Source: JBCCGI01 sp039029355 (GTDB lineage: Bacteria; Planctomycetota; UBA1135; GCA-002686595). From it: a stretch of 64,000 nucleotides of DNA. The DNA lies in the NCBI GenBank assembly GCA_039029355.1, contig JBCCGI010000008.1:1-64000 (forward strand). The letters run 5' to 3'. The position numbers and the translations under genes were made by a program. This document shows positions 25,226-34,224 of the stretch, piece by piece; within the stretch, counting starts at the first letter, position 1; each line of letters starts with the position of its first letter. The notes beneath the pieces were generated by a model. It did not search any database and was not told the DNA's origin. It saw only the letters and a list, made by a program, of their open reading frames with translations.

Positions 25226-26209
25226 ATGCACGCGCGCGCAGCCCTCCTCGCGATCCCGATCGTTGCCGTGGCGGCGGCCGCAGCCCCCGCCGCTCGCCCA
25301 CAGGGGCAGGAGGCCAAGCCCCCGAGCGCCCCCGCCGCGCGGCACCACCACAAGCTCGCGTACGACCCGGCGCGCGAGGTCCTGATCCTGTTCGGCGGCA
25401 ACACGATCGTCGACGGACGCGAGGACTGGGTCGCCGACACCTGGGAGCGGAGCGGATCCACCTGGAGCCCACGCCCCGCGTCCGGCCCGATGGGCGTGTC
25501 GAGCCACGGCCTGGTCTTCGACGCGGCGCGCGGCAACGCGCTGCTCTTCGGCGGCTACCGGCGCGACCGCACGCTGTCCGCGAACACCTGGCTGTGGAGC
25601 GGCGAGCGCTGGTCCAAGGTCGAGGGCAGCGGTCCGTCGGCGCGCCACTCGGCGGCGCTCGCCTACGACCCGAAGCGCGAGCGCGTCGTCCTGTTCGGCG
25701 GATCCGGCAAGGGCTCCGACGCGCTGTGGGAGTGGGACGGCGAGCGCTGGCACGCGATCGACGCGGTCGAGCCGAGCCCGCCACCGCTGATGCGCGCGGG
25801 GTTCGCGTACGACCACGTCCACGGACGCCTGTTGCTGTTCGGGGGCTACCTCGACCGCAGCTACGGCGAGACGTGGACCTGGGACGGCGCGCGCTGGACG
25901 AAGCTCGAGGTCTCCGGTCCGCCGCCCCGCGCCAACATGGCGATGGAGGCCGACCCGCGGCGCCGGCGCATCGTCCTGTTCGGCGGCTCGAACGCCGCGC
26001 GCGAGGTCTTCGGCGACACCTGGGAGTGGGACGGCGAGCGTTGGGCCGAGGTCCAAGGCGACGCCCCGTCGCCGCGCACCGTGCCCGCGATGGCGTACGA
26101 CGCCGGGGCCGCGCGGATCGTGCTCCACGGAGGGCGCGGCGCGTCCCGCGAGGCGCTCGGGGACCTCTGGCTCTGGGACGGAGAGCGCTGGGAAGAGGCC
26201 GCGCGCTAG
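25226..26209 (+). CDS. Exported Kelch-repeat beta-propeller protein
   Basis: 327 residues, with a signal peptide (MHARAALLAIPIVAVAAAAA). Six Kelch-type units show VLILFGG / LLFGGYRRD / VVLFGGSGKG / LLLFGGYLDR / IVLFGGSNAA / IVLHGGRGAS, each followed by DTWxWDGxRW. Together they should form a six-bladed propeller filling the mature protein. No enzyme motif is seen. The likely role is binding or surface structure. A monocistronic unit is likely, as 145 bp separate it from the next gene. Confidence 0.85.
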   Translation: MHARAALLAIPIVAVAAAAAPAARPQGQEAKPPSAPAARHHHKLAYDPAREVLILFGGNTIVDGREDWVADTWERSGSTWSPRPASGPMGVSSHGLVFDAARGNALLFGGYRRDRTLSANTWLWSGERWSKVEGSGPSARHSAALAYDPKRERVVLFGGSGKGSDALWEWDGERWHAIDAVEPSPPPLMRAGFAYDHVHGRLLLFGGYLDRSYGETWTWDGARWTKLEVSGPPPRANMAMEADPRRRRIVLFGGSNAAREVFGDTWEWDGERWAEVQGDAPSPRTVPAMAYDAGAARIVLHGGRGASREALGDLWLWDGERWEEAAR

Positions 26210-26354
26210 TCCGCGCGACGCCCTCGGGACCTCCGCTCGCGGGGCAATGTTGCCCCCGAGCCGGTCCGCGCGCGTAGACTGGCTCCCTACTTGCCCGCAC
26301 CGGCGACGGCTCGCCCAACGCCGGTGCTCTTGCCAAAACCCGAAGGAGATAGAG

Positions 26355-26606
26355 ATGAACGTCACTCGCAACTTTGCACGTGCGGTGCTCGCCGGTTCGG
26401 CCTTTGGAGCCCTGGTGCTAGGCACGCTGACGCTGCAGGCTCCGCGCGCGAGCGCGTTGCCCCCGATCGGCCCGCTGTGCGGTCCCACGTTCCTGTGGGT
26501 CTGCAGCGGCCCCGGCGGCCCCGACGTGCTCTTCAGCGGCACGATCTGCGAAAAGGCCAAGTTCGAGAAGAAGACCGGCAAGACCTGCGTGCCCTACAGC
26601 GGCTAA
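26355..26606 (+). CDS. Small exported cysteine-containing protein (83 aa)
   Basis: 83 residues. A strong AAGGAG (26343-26348) lies 6 nt before ATG 26355. A signal peptide ends near APRASA. The mature peptide of about 47 residues has four cysteines (PLCGP, WVCSG, TICEK, KTCVP), enough for two disulfides, and a basic KAKFEKKTGK stretch. No family is recognised. The next gene on the same strand is a thioredoxin-fold protein with CxxC, a possible partner in disulfide formation. Confidence 0.7.
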   Translation: MNVTRNFARAVLAGSAFGALVLGTLTLQAPRASALPPIGPLCGPTFLWVCSGPGGPDVLFSGTICEKAKFEKKTGKTCVPYSG

Positions 26607-26620
26607 CCCCATCTAGGGGA

Positions 26621-26653
26621 CGGCCCGGGAGAGCCTCGCGGCGGCCCGGGCCG
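26621..26653 (+). terminator. GC hairpin after the small exported protein gene
   Basis: A perfect 9-bp stem (26621-26629 with 26645-26653) and a 15-nt loop begin 15 nt after the stop at 26606. A C-rich run and two T follow. It ends 16 nt before the next ATG, so it may terminate transcription or attenuate it between the two genes. Confidence 0.45.
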
Positions 26654-26669
26654 CCCCCTTGCAAGCGCG

Positions 26670-27224
26670 ATGGAGTCCCGCCTCTCGTTCGAGACCCTGG
26701 CTCTCGGAGCCCTTTGCTTGGCGCTGTCGGCGATGTCCGCGGCGCTGGCTGTGCACGCGCGCGGCCTGTCGCGGCGTATCGACGAGCTGACGGCCCAGGT
26801 GCAGGCGGCCGAGCGCAAGCCGCTGCCCGAGGGCGAGCGCGTTCCGGCGCTCGACGCGCGTGATGCCGCCGGCGAGCGCGTCACGCTGCCCGGCGAGGAC
26901 GGGCGCGCAACGCTGCTCTTGGTGTCGTCCGACGCGTGCGACTACTGCGAGGACGTCCGCCCCCTGTGGAGCCAGTGGGCCACGGCGGCCGAGGGCTCGG
27001 CCCTCCGGGTGGTGGAGCTGGTGCTCGACGGCCAGAGCGCGAGCCTCGACGCCCGCTCGACGCCCTACCCGCGCTTCGCCGCGCCGGCCGGCGGCGGCCC
27101 GCTGCTCGAGCGTCTCCCGGGCGTTCCCGCGGTGCTCCTGCTGGACGCGGCCGGACGCCTCCGGGCGGCGCGCTACGGCAGCGAGCAAGCGGACCTGACC
27201 GCGCTCGTGCAAGAACACCTGTAG
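26670..27224 (+). CDS. Membrane-anchored thioredoxin-fold protein (TlpA/MauD-like)
   Basis: 184 residues from ATG 26670. An N-terminal membrane segment spans about 8-31, then a helical linker to 50. A thioredoxin-like domain follows: VPALDARDAAGERVTLP entry, ATLLLVSSDAC strand, CxxC as C90-DY-C93, and PGVPAVLLLDAAGRLRAAR with the cis-Pro loop (VPA). The likely role is thiol-disulfide exchange on the outer face of the membrane. Its neighbour 63 bp upstream is a small exported protein with four cysteines, a possible substrate. Confidence 0.78.
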   Translation: MESRLSFETLALGALCLALSAMSAALAVHARGLSRRIDELTAQVQAAERKPLPEGERVPALDARDAAGERVTLPGEDGRATLLLVSSDACDYCEDVRPLWSQWATAAEGSALRVVELVLDGQSASLDARSTPYPRFAAPAGGGPLLERLPGVPAVLLLDAAGRLRAARYGSEQADLTALVQEHL

Positions 27225-27330
27225 CGGCGAGCGCAACCTGCGGTTGTTTCCACGCGGGGCGAAAGAACCCGGCCACCCATACGTCTAGAGGGATGAGAAA
27301 AACGAGCCCCCGAGCTCGCCTGTGGTCGGC

Positions 27331-27351
27331 GCCCGCGCGGTTCGCGCGGGC
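27331..27351 (+). other. Short perfect hairpin in the leader of the erythromycin-esterase-like gene
   Basis: A 9-bp perfect G/C stem (27331-27339 with 27343-27351) with a 3-nt loop sits 77 bp before ATG 27428, within a 203-bp region without a gene. It could end transcription from the thioredoxin gene or lie in a leader; no U-tract follows. Confidence 0.35.
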
Positions 27352-27427
27352 AGGCTTCGCACCTCGAACCGTCGGGGTGCTGGCGACGCCCGCGGCTCGG
27401 GAGCATCCACCCCGCGGGAAGGTCGAG

Positions 27428-29623
27428 ATGAACGCATTGCCCTCGCTGCTGCTAGCCGCCGTACCGTTCGCGAACCAGGAAGCGCCGCAGCCCGACCAGG
27501 TCGACTGGCTCAGGCGCCACGCGATCCCGCTGCGCGGCGTGGAGGCCGGGCAGGGCTTCGACGACCTGGAGCCCCTGCGCGACCTCGTCGGCGACGCGCG
27601 TGTCGTCGCGCTCGGCGAGAGCACCCACGGAAGCCGCGAGCAGTTCCAGCTGAAGCACCGCCTGGTCGAGTTCCTCGTCAGCGAGATGGGCTTCAACACC
27701 TTCTCGATCGAGGCCTCGATGCCCGAGTCCTACGCCGTCGACGACTTCGTCACCGGGGGGACCGGAGACCCGGTCGACCTGATCCGCGGCATGTACTTCT
27801 GGACGTGGAGCACCGAGGAGGTGCTCGCGATGGTCGAGTGGATGCGCGCCTTCAACGCGGACAACGACGAGCGCCACGTCCGCTTCACGGGCTTCGACAT
27901 GCAGACGCCCGACGTCGCGGCGCGCATCGTCGCGGACAACGTCGAGCGGGTCGACCCGGCCTGGGCCGGCGAGCTGCGAGGGCGCTACGACGAGATGATG
28001 AACGCGCGCCCGAAGAGCCAGGGGTGGGCGCCCGCGACGGCCTCCCTGGATCCGGCGCTCGTCGCCGGCCAGACGATCGCGTTCACCGGTCAGCTCCGCT
28101 CCGACGACGCCACCTACGTCGCGCTGTGGTTCCGCGCCGACTCGCACGGCAAGTCCGTGGCGTTCCTCAACACCCAGGCCCAGCACCGCGACGCCGAGGG
28201 CTGGGTCCGGCACGAGATCGAGCTCGATATCCCGGACGACATCGACAACGTCAACTTCGGGCTGATCCACTCCGGCGGCGGCACGGCCTGGTTCGACGAC
28301 CTCGAGCTCCTGGTCGACGGCGAGGCGGTCGAGCCCGACGGCTTCGACTTCGCCATGGAGACCGCGGAGCACGGCTTCCCGTTGATGAGCCGCGAGTACA
28401 AGGGGCGCCTCGACACCGCGGTGGCCGCCGAGGGCAAGGCGTCCTTCCGCATCGACTCCGTCGCGAACCAGGGGAGCAGCGACGACTGGACGCCCGCAAC
28501 GGCCTCGCTCGCCCCGGAGCTCATCGCCGGACACAGCATCGTCTTCGCGGGCAAGCTGCGCACCGAGGGCGCGCGCTATGCCTCGCTGTGGTTCCGCGCG
28601 GACCTCGACGGCCAGTCCGTGGCGTTCATGAATACCCAGCCGCAGCACGAGGACGGCGGGAAGTGGATCGACCATCGGGTCGAGCTCGACATCCCGGACG
28701 ACATCGACAACGTGAACTTCGGCCTCATCCACTCCGGCGGCGGAAGCGCCTGGTTCGACGACCTGAGCCTGACCGTCGACGGCGAGCCGATGGAGGTCGA
28801 GGGCTTCGACTTCGGCATGGAGACCGAGACCCCCGGCTTCCCGGTGATGAAGCCCGACTACAAAGGCGCCCTCGACCGCGACGTCGTCGCGGCCGGCGAG
28901 GCCTCGTTCCGCATCGACCGCGTCGCTCCGTTGACCGCCGCCGCCATGGACGCCGGCGATGCCCGCCGCGCGGCGGAGGCGATCCTCGACGAGCTCTCCG
29001 GCATGGAGGCGGAGCTCGCCGCCGAGCTCGGGTCCGCGGACGCGCGGTGGACGATCCAGATGGCGCGCGTCGTGGCGCAGTGCATGGAGAGCCGCGACGG
29101 GGGCGGCGGCGCCGTGCGCGACCGCTGCATGGCCGAGAACGTCCTGTGGATCCTCGAGCAGGATCCCGACGCCAAGCTGATCCTCTGGGCCCACAACGGA
29201 CACGTCGCCAACGACACCGTGTGGATGGGTCGCCACCTCGAGCGCGAGCTCGGCGACGACTACCTCCCCGTCGGCTTCGCGACCAGCCGCGGCGAGTACC
29301 GCGCCGTGGCCCGCAGCGGCTCGCGGGGGCTCTCGAACCACGCCCTGCAAGCGACGCCCGCGGGCAGCATCGAGTCCTTCTTCGAAGCGGCGGACCTGCC
29401 GCTCGCGGCGCTGGATCTGCGCCAGGCCGAGGATGGATCACCGGCGAGCGGCTGGCTGACCGAACCGCGCCCGATGCGCTCGGTCGGCGCGCTCGAGATG
29501 GACCAGCAGTTCTTCTCCATCGAGACCTTCCCGAAGTTCGAGGTGCTGCTCTACGTCGCGGAAACGACCGGCGCCTGGCCGCTGCGCACGAGCTGGTCGA
29601 GCCCGCCGTCGAGGGAGGACTGA
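27428..29623 (+). CDS. Erythromycin esterase-family protein with a duplicated inserted beta domain
   Basis: 731 residues from ATG 27428, with a short signal-like N-terminus (MNALPSLLLAAVPFA). The esterase-family core is split. The N-terminal half (about 25-195) has the GESTHG motif at 63-68 (E64, H67) and FSIEASMPESYAVDDFV; the C-terminal half (about 508-720) has LILWAHNGHVAND and PVGFATSRGEY. Between them lie two near-identical 154-residue beta-sandwich units, each with LWFRAD...VAFxNTQ...DIPDDIDNVNFGLIHSGGG. Family enzymes hydrolyse macrolide lactones or related esters, but many environmental members have other substrates. The insert may bind carbohydrate or anchor the enzyme. It is not evidence of macrolide resistance by itself. 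Confidence 0.82.
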   Translation: MNALPSLLLAAVPFANQEAPQPDQVDWLRRHAIPLRGVEAGQGFDDLEPLRDLVGDARVVALGESTHGSREQFQLKHRLVEFLVSEMGFNTFSIEASMPESYAVDDFVTGGTGDPVDLIRGMYFWTWSTEEVLAMVEWMRAFNADNDERHVRFTGFDMQTPDVAARIVADNVERVDPAWAGELRGRYDEMMNARPKSQGWAPATASLDPALVAGQTIAFTGQLRSDDATYVALWFRADSHGKSVAFLNTQAQHRDAEGWVRHEIELDIPDDIDNVNFGLIHSGGGTAWFDDLELLVDGEAVEPDGFDFAMETAEHGFPLMSREYKGRLDTAVAAEGKASFRIDSVANQGSSDDWTPATASLAPELIAGHSIVFAGKLRTEGARYASLWFRADLDGQSVAFMNTQPQHEDGGKWIDHRVELDIPDDIDNVNFGLIHSGGGSAWFDDLSLTVDGEPMEVEGFDFGMETETPGFPVMKPDYKGALDRDVVAAGEASFRIDRVAPLTAAAMDAGDARRAAEAILDELSGMEAELAAELGSADARWTIQMARVVAQCMESRDGGGGAVRDRCMAENVLWILEQDPDAKLILWAHNGHVANDTVWMGRHLERELGDDYLPVGFATSRGEYRAVARSGSRGLSNHALQATPAGSIESFFEAADLPLAALDLRQAEDGSPASGWLTEPRPMRSVGALEMDQQFFSIETFPKFEVLLYVAETTGAWPLRTSWSSPPSRED
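28025..28930 (+). repeat. Tandem in-frame duplication of an inserted domain (period 462 bp)
   Basis: Units start at 28025 and 28487 and differ by exactly 462 bp (154 codons). DNA identity is high around the DIPDDIDNVNFGLIHSGGG segment (28231 and 28693). The duplication sits inside the esterase core without breaking its frame. Confidence 0.85.
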
Positions 29624-29774
29624 TCGACGCCGCAGCCTCTGCCGACAAACGGCGCCCTCGGGCGTCCTCCGCTAGGGAGGGCTCCGAGGCTTCCGCGACG
29701 CTCCGCGGGTGCCTAGCATCGGGGCGCGATGGCGCCGTTCCCCCGGCCTCAACCCCATGGATCCAGGAGTGCCC

Positions 29775-30230
29775 ATGAGCTCAGTTCCCCGCCCCGACCT
29801 CTCCGCGCGGCCGCTTCAGGTGCGGTGCGAACACACCGTGCGCGCAAGCCCGAGCGACGTGTACGCCGCCTGGACGACAAGACTGGATGCCTGGTTCGCC
29901 CAGCCCGGAACGCTCACGCTCGTGCCGGAGCCCGGGCGGGCGTACTTCTTCTACAACCGCGATGAGTGGGGCAGGCACCCCCACTACGGTCGGCTCCTCG
30001 AGCTGAAGGAGAACGAGCTCGTCGAGATGACCTGGATGACCGGCAACGGGACCGCCAGGGGAACCGAAGGCGCCGAGACCGTCCTGCGGGTCGAGCTCTC
30101 CGCGCAAGGAGCGGGCACGGAGGTCCGCCTGACCCACTCGGGCCTCGTGTCCGAGGCGTCGCGGGTCGGGCACCAAGAGAACTGGCCCCTGGCGCTGCAG
30201 ATCTTGGACGAGGCCCTGGGCGATTCGTAG
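29775..30230 (+). CDS. SRPBCC / AHSA1-like START-fold protein
   Basis: 151 residues from ATG 29775, chosen because AGGAG is at 29765-29769; in-frame starts at 29757 and 29709 lack such a site. The features CEHTVRASPSDVYAAWT, LDAWFAQPGTLTLVPEPGRAYFF and the closing HQENWPLALQILDEAL are typical of Activator-of-Hsp90-ATPase-1-like SRPBCC proteins, which bind hydrophobic ligands in a helix-grip cavity. It is a cytoplasmic, single-domain protein of usual length. The ligand is unknown. Confidence 0.8.
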   Translation: MSSVPRPDLSARPLQVRCEHTVRASPSDVYAAWTTRLDAWFAQPGTLTLVPEPGRAYFFYNRDEWGRHPHYGRLLELKENELVEMTWMTGNGTARGTEGAETVLRVELSAQGAGTEVRLTHSGLVSEASRVGHQENWPLALQILDEALGDS

Positions 30231-30608
30231 CGGGCCGATCCGACCTGATCGTCCCACCGGCGCACGACAGGCCACCCGACAAGCCCGCCCCCGCTCGGCG
30301 GCCGTCCCGGCACTTCGAGCGCGGACAGGGCACGACCCTCACCTGCGCTGAGCCCCGCGGACGACGACGTCGCCGGCGCTACGGAGCCACCGTGATCGCC
30401 TGCCCGCCGGCTCGTCGGTCGGCCGGCTCGCCTCGTCCCAGCGGTGGACCGGATCGCCGGCGGGCATCGCCCCCCCGAGCGGTCCGGGCCGGTGAGTCAT
30501 CGCCGCCCGCTCTTCAGGGTGGGCTGGCGCGGACCGGAAGGCGACAATGGCGCCGTGCGGACCCGGCAGCCCTCTCTCCCCTCGCGCCCCGGTGCGGCGC
30601 GCTCCTAG
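30231..30608. other. Gene-free stretch upstream of the kinase-WD40 gene
   Basis: 378 bp with no supportable gene. It contains an 11-bp inverted repeat (30401-30411 with 30456-30466) separated by 44 nt. No clear promoter or ribosome binding site was identified before the kinase ATG at 30609. Confidence 0.4.
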
Positions 30609-33600
30609 ATGGACAAGGCCGCCTATGCCCGGGTCCGTGCCGTGCTCGAGGCCGTCGAGGACCGGCCCGCGGCCGAGCGCGACGCGATCGTCGCCGAGGC
30701 GGGGCTCTCCGACGAGGAGCGGTCGATGCTCTTCGAGCTCCTCGGGCACCAGCCGCGGGTCAGCGCCTTCGACGACGGGCAGCTCGGTGCCGCCGGCCGG
30801 ATCCTGATCGGAGAGGCGCTGCCAGCCACCGAGGCCAGCGCCGGGGACAGCGTCGCGCGGATCGGGCCGTACACCGTCGACCGCAAGCTCGGCGAGGGGG
30901 GGATGGGCTTCGTCTACGCCTGCCGCGACGCGGCGGGCCGCGAGGTCGCGGTCAAGGTCATCCGCCCCGGGCTCGACTCGGCGCAGGTGGTCCGGCGCTT
31001 TCAGCGCGAGGGGCGCGTGCTCGCCAAGCTCGACCACCCGGCCATCGCCGCCTTCGAGGCGGCGGGCGAGGCCGAGGTCGCGACCGGCGACGGCCGCAGC
31101 TCGACCCAGCGCTTCCTGGCGATGGAGCTGGTGCACGGGCAGCCGCTCGACGCGTTCGCCGCCACGCACCGGCTCGACGAGCGCGCCCGCGTCGACCTCG
31201 TCGCCACCGTCGCCGAAGCGCTGCACCACGCCCACGAGCGCGGCGTGATCCACCGCGACCTCAAGCCGCACAACATCCTGGTCGAGCCCGGCGACGGCAC
31301 CGGCCGGCCGAAGATCGTCGACTTCGGCATCGCCCACGGCGAGGACGGCGGCACGATGACCGCCTCGCTCACCGGCACCGGCGACGTGATCGGCACCACG
31401 CGCTACATGAGCCCCGAGCAGGTCGTCGGCGGCGCCAAGGGCCTCGACGCGCGCAGCGACGTGTACAGCCTGGCCGTGGTGCTCTTCGAGCTCCTGTCCG
31501 ACGAGCTGCCCTACTCGGTGCGCGGGCAGACGCTGCCCCAGGTCGCGCGCACGATCGTCGAGGAGGAGCCCACGAAGCTCGGCTCCGCCAGCCGCCGCTT
31601 CCGCGGCAGCCCGCTGGAGTTCGTCCTGGCGAAGGCGCTCGAGAAGTCGCGCGCGCGGCGCTACCAGGACATGGCGGCGTTCGCGGACGACCTGCGGCGC
31701 TTCCTGGCCGGCGCGGCCGTGTCCGCCCGTGCCCCGTCGGTGCCCCAGCGCGCGCTGCGCTTCGCGCGGCGGCACAAGGCGCTGGTCGCCGTGATCGCCG
31801 CGCTGGTCGTCGGCCTGATCGCCAGCACCGCCTTCGCGATCGACGCGGGCCGCGCGAAGCGCCGCACCGAGCGGATCGCGTACACCGCCAACCTGGCCGC
31901 CGCGGCCGCGGAGCTCGACTCGTTCGACCCCGAGGGCGCGGAGTTCTTCCTGAGCCAGGCGCCGGAGTCCCTGCGCGGCTTCGAGTGGGAGCACCTGATG
32001 GCCCGGCTCGACGACAGCGAGCTGACGATCCCGATGGACGGGATGCCGATCCGCGAGCTGAGCTTCTCCGCAGACGGGACGGTCCTCTACGCCCTGGCCT
32101 ACCCCGAGGAAGCGGGGACGACCCCACTCCTGACGATCGACTGGGCCCGCGGCGAGGTCGTAGCTCGCCGCGAGCTGCCGGCGGACGCCGCTTACCGGTT
32201 GGAGGCAGGGCACCTGATCCGCGCCGGGTCCGCCCTTGTGGTCGAGTCTCTCGCCGACGGACGCGTCCTCGCGGAGCACGCTCTCGGCGAAGGAACGTGG
32301 CAGCTCCCGGTCGCGCGAGGCCCTGGGGCTCCCCTGGTCGCCTTCGGGTCGGACGGCCGCGTGCATGTCGAGGGGGAGTTCCTCGACATGCACATCCCGG
32401 TCGACATGCAGGCCACCTACGCCGTCGGACCGAAGGCCGAGTGGTTCGTGGTCGGGAAGCAGCAGGGTCGCCTCGAGTGGTGGCGCGCCGGCGCCGACGA
32501 GCCCGTCCTGCTGCGCGACCGGGCGTGGAGTCCCACGACCTGGATGGACTTCTCTCCGGACGGGACCCGCCTCGTCGTCAGCGCCTTCCGCGGCGACCTT
32601 TCGCTCTGGGACGTCTCCGAGGAAGGCCCGCCGCGCGCCCTACTCGCGCTCGACGGCCACCGGGAGTCGGTCGCTGCGGCCAAGTTCACCTCGGACGGCA
32701 GGTTTCTGGTGTCGGCGGGTGAGGACCGCGCGATCCGGATCTGGAACGCGGAACGCGGGACTCTCGTCGATGCGTTCCTCGGCCACCGCTCCACGGACTT
32801 GCAGCAGCAGGGCATCTCCCGCGGCGTCAGCGCACTGGCCGTGAGCGCCGCCCAGCCCTTCGTCGCGTCGGCCTCGACGGAGGAGATACGCATCTGGGCC
32901 TTCGACGGCCAGAGTCCGCGCCGATGGATCCACCAGCAGCCGATCAACGCGGTGCTCGGACCGCGGGGCGAGCGGATCTTCTGTGGAGATGGCGACGGCA
33001 CCCTCTCGATCTACGACCGCGAATCGGCGATCCGCTTCGCCTCCTGGCGACCGCCCTGGATGAGCGGAATGGGCCCGCTCCAGTGCTTCGACACCGACGG
33101 GCGCTGGCTCGTGGTCACCAACAAGGGGGACGATTCGAACGACGGCGATGAGACCCTCGCCGGGGTACGGGTCTACGACCTGTCGACCGGCGAGCACGCC
33201 GCAACGCTGCTGGAGGGGCCCCCGGGGTACGGTTGGCGCGTCGCCGTGATGCGCGATGGCGCGCACATCGTCGGACACGGCGGCGAGCGCGGCATCAAGG
33301 TCTGGCGAACGTCCGACTGGACCGAGGTCGCGGAGCAGCCCGGGGAGGGCTATCAGGGCTTCCTCCAGGCCCTGCCTGGGCGCAACGAGGTGCTGACGAG
33401 CCGGGAGGACGGGACCTTCGACCTGCGGAGCGTGCCGGACCTCACGCCGGTCCGCGTGTTCGCAGGGGCGGACGCCATGGGCTTCTTCCCGACCTTTGCC
33501 CGCGACGGGTCGGAGATAGCAGCGCCCAGCCTCGACAACGTGGCGCGCGTCTGGGAGGTCGGGACCAGCACCGCCCGCCTCGAGCTGCAGGCGCCCGGCG

Positions 33601-34013
33601 CAACCCCTTGGGCCGCGCGGGTCTGGCCCGAACAGGACCGGATCGCGATCGGCGACCGCGATGGCTCGGTCTCGCTGTGGGAGCGGGAGTCGGGCGTGAG
33701 GCTGTTCGCGCTCCAGCGGCAGCAGGACTTCGTCTACGACCTGGTGTGCACCGACGACACGCTGTACAGCACCTCGGTCGACGGCACGATGCAGGTCTGG
33801 AGCACGCGTCCGCTGCGCGAGACCAACGCGGCCCGCCGGGCTTACCGCGAGCTGGTCCGCACGCTGACGCCCGCGGTCAGAGAGCTCCTCGCCGCCGGCG
33901 ACGCGGTAGAGGCCGCGCGGCGCATCGACGAACACGCCGCGTGGACCGACCGCGAACGCGAGGTCGCCGACCAGCTTCTCCTGCGCGAGCTCTTCGGTCT
34001 CACAGAACGCTAA
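30609..34013 (+). CDS. Membrane Ser/Thr protein kinase with C-terminal WD40 repeats
   Basis: 1134 residues. The PknB-like kinase domain at about 87-370 has the glycine loop GEGGMGFVY at 95-103, lysine K116 in VAVKVI, the catalytic loop HRDLKPHN at 215-222, DFG at 238-240 and the MSPEQ motif. A membrane helix spans 391-411. The extracytoplasmic part from about 440 holds WD40-like repeats (LSFSADGTVLYALAY, MDFSPDGTRLVVSA, AKFTSDGRFLVSAGEDRAIRIWN and others) and a helical tail. It is a full-length receptor-like kinase; the signal and substrates are unknown. The ECF sigma gene 211 bp downstream, past a long inverted repeat, may be a functional partner, since such pairs are common in Planctomycetota. 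Confidence 0.9.
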   Translation: MDKAAYARVRAVLEAVEDRPAAERDAIVAEAGLSDEERSMLFELLGHQPRVSAFDDGQLGAAGRILIGEALPATEASAGDSVARIGPYTVDRKLGEGGMGFVYACRDAAGREVAVKVIRPGLDSAQVVRRFQREGRVLAKLDHPAIAAFEAAGEAEVATGDGRSSTQRFLAMELVHGQPLDAFAATHRLDERARVDLVATVAEALHHAHERGVIHRDLKPHNILVEPGDGTGRPKIVDFGIAHGEDGGTMTASLTGTGDVIGTTRYMSPEQVVGGAKGLDARSDVYSLAVVLFELLSDELPYSVRGQTLPQVARTIVEEEPTKLGSASRRFRGSPLEFVLAKALEKSRARRYQDMAAFADDLRRFLAGAAVSARAPSVPQRALRFARRHKALVAVIAALVVGLIASTAFAIDAGRAKRRTERIAYTANLAAAAAELDSFDPEGAEFFLSQAPESLRGFEWEHLMARLDDSELTIPMDGMPIRELSFSADGTVLYALAYPEEAGTTPLLTIDWARGEVVARRELPADAAYRLEAGHLIRAGSALVVESLADGRVLAEHALGEGTWQLPVARGPGAPLVAFGSDGRVHVEGEFLDMHIPVDMQATYAVGPKAEWFVVGKQQGRLEWWRAGADEPVLLRDRAWSPTTWMDFSPDGTRLVVSAFRGDLSLWDVSEEGPPRALLALDGHRESVAAAKFTSDGRFLVSAGEDRAIRIWNAERGTLVDAFLGHRSTDLQQQGISRGVSALAVSAAQPFVASASTEEIRIWAFDGQSPRRWIHQQPINAVLGPRGERIFCGDGDGTLSIYDRESAIRFASWRPPWMSGMGPLQCFDTDGRWLVVTNKGDDSNDGDETLAGVRVYDLSTGEHAATLLEGPPGYGWRVAVMRDGAHIVGHGGERGIKVWRTSDWTEVAEQPGEGYQGFLQALPGRNEVLTSREDGTFDLRSVPDLTPVRVFAGADAMGFFPTFARDGSEIAAPSLDNVARVWEVGTSTARLELQAPGATPWAARVWPEQDRIAIGDRDGSVSLWERESGVRLFALQRQQDFVYDLVCTDDTLYSTSVDGTMQVWSTRPLRETNAARRAYRELVRTLTPAVRELLAAGDAVEAARRIDEHAAWTDREREVADQLLLRELFGLTER

Positions 34014-34075
34014 CCGCGGCGACGCGGGAGCGCCCGATCCGAGGCGAAGATCCGGCGCTCCCATGGCCGCTCGGC

Positions 34076-34192
34076 GCTAGCCGGATGGTGTGAGAAGGCC
34101 GGTCTCCTGGCCGCAGTCACCACGAGGGGCTGCAATGGGTAGCAAACCTCAACCCATGAAGGAGACCGGCCTTCTCACACCATCCGGCTAGC
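34076..34192. repeat. 33-bp perfect inverted repeat with 51-nt loop
   Basis: Arms 34076-34108 and 34160-34192 are exact reverse complements. Outside them, 34059-34064 pairs with 34193-34198 if the left side loops out 11 nt (34065-34075). Inside the loop ATGGGT (34135-34140) pairs with ACCCAT (34152-34157). The whole structure fills most of the space between the kinase and the sigma gene. It could be a very stable terminator or attenuator, a small MITE-like element, or a recombination site. No T-run follows. Confidence 0.9.
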
Positions 34193-34224
34193 ATGGGACA
34201 GCGCGCTCCCGCACACTCATCACG

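Noticed and set aside
27428..29623. Macrolide-resistance gene
   Set aside because: Family membership alone is not evidence; the core is interrupted by two extra domains and carries an export-like N-terminus.
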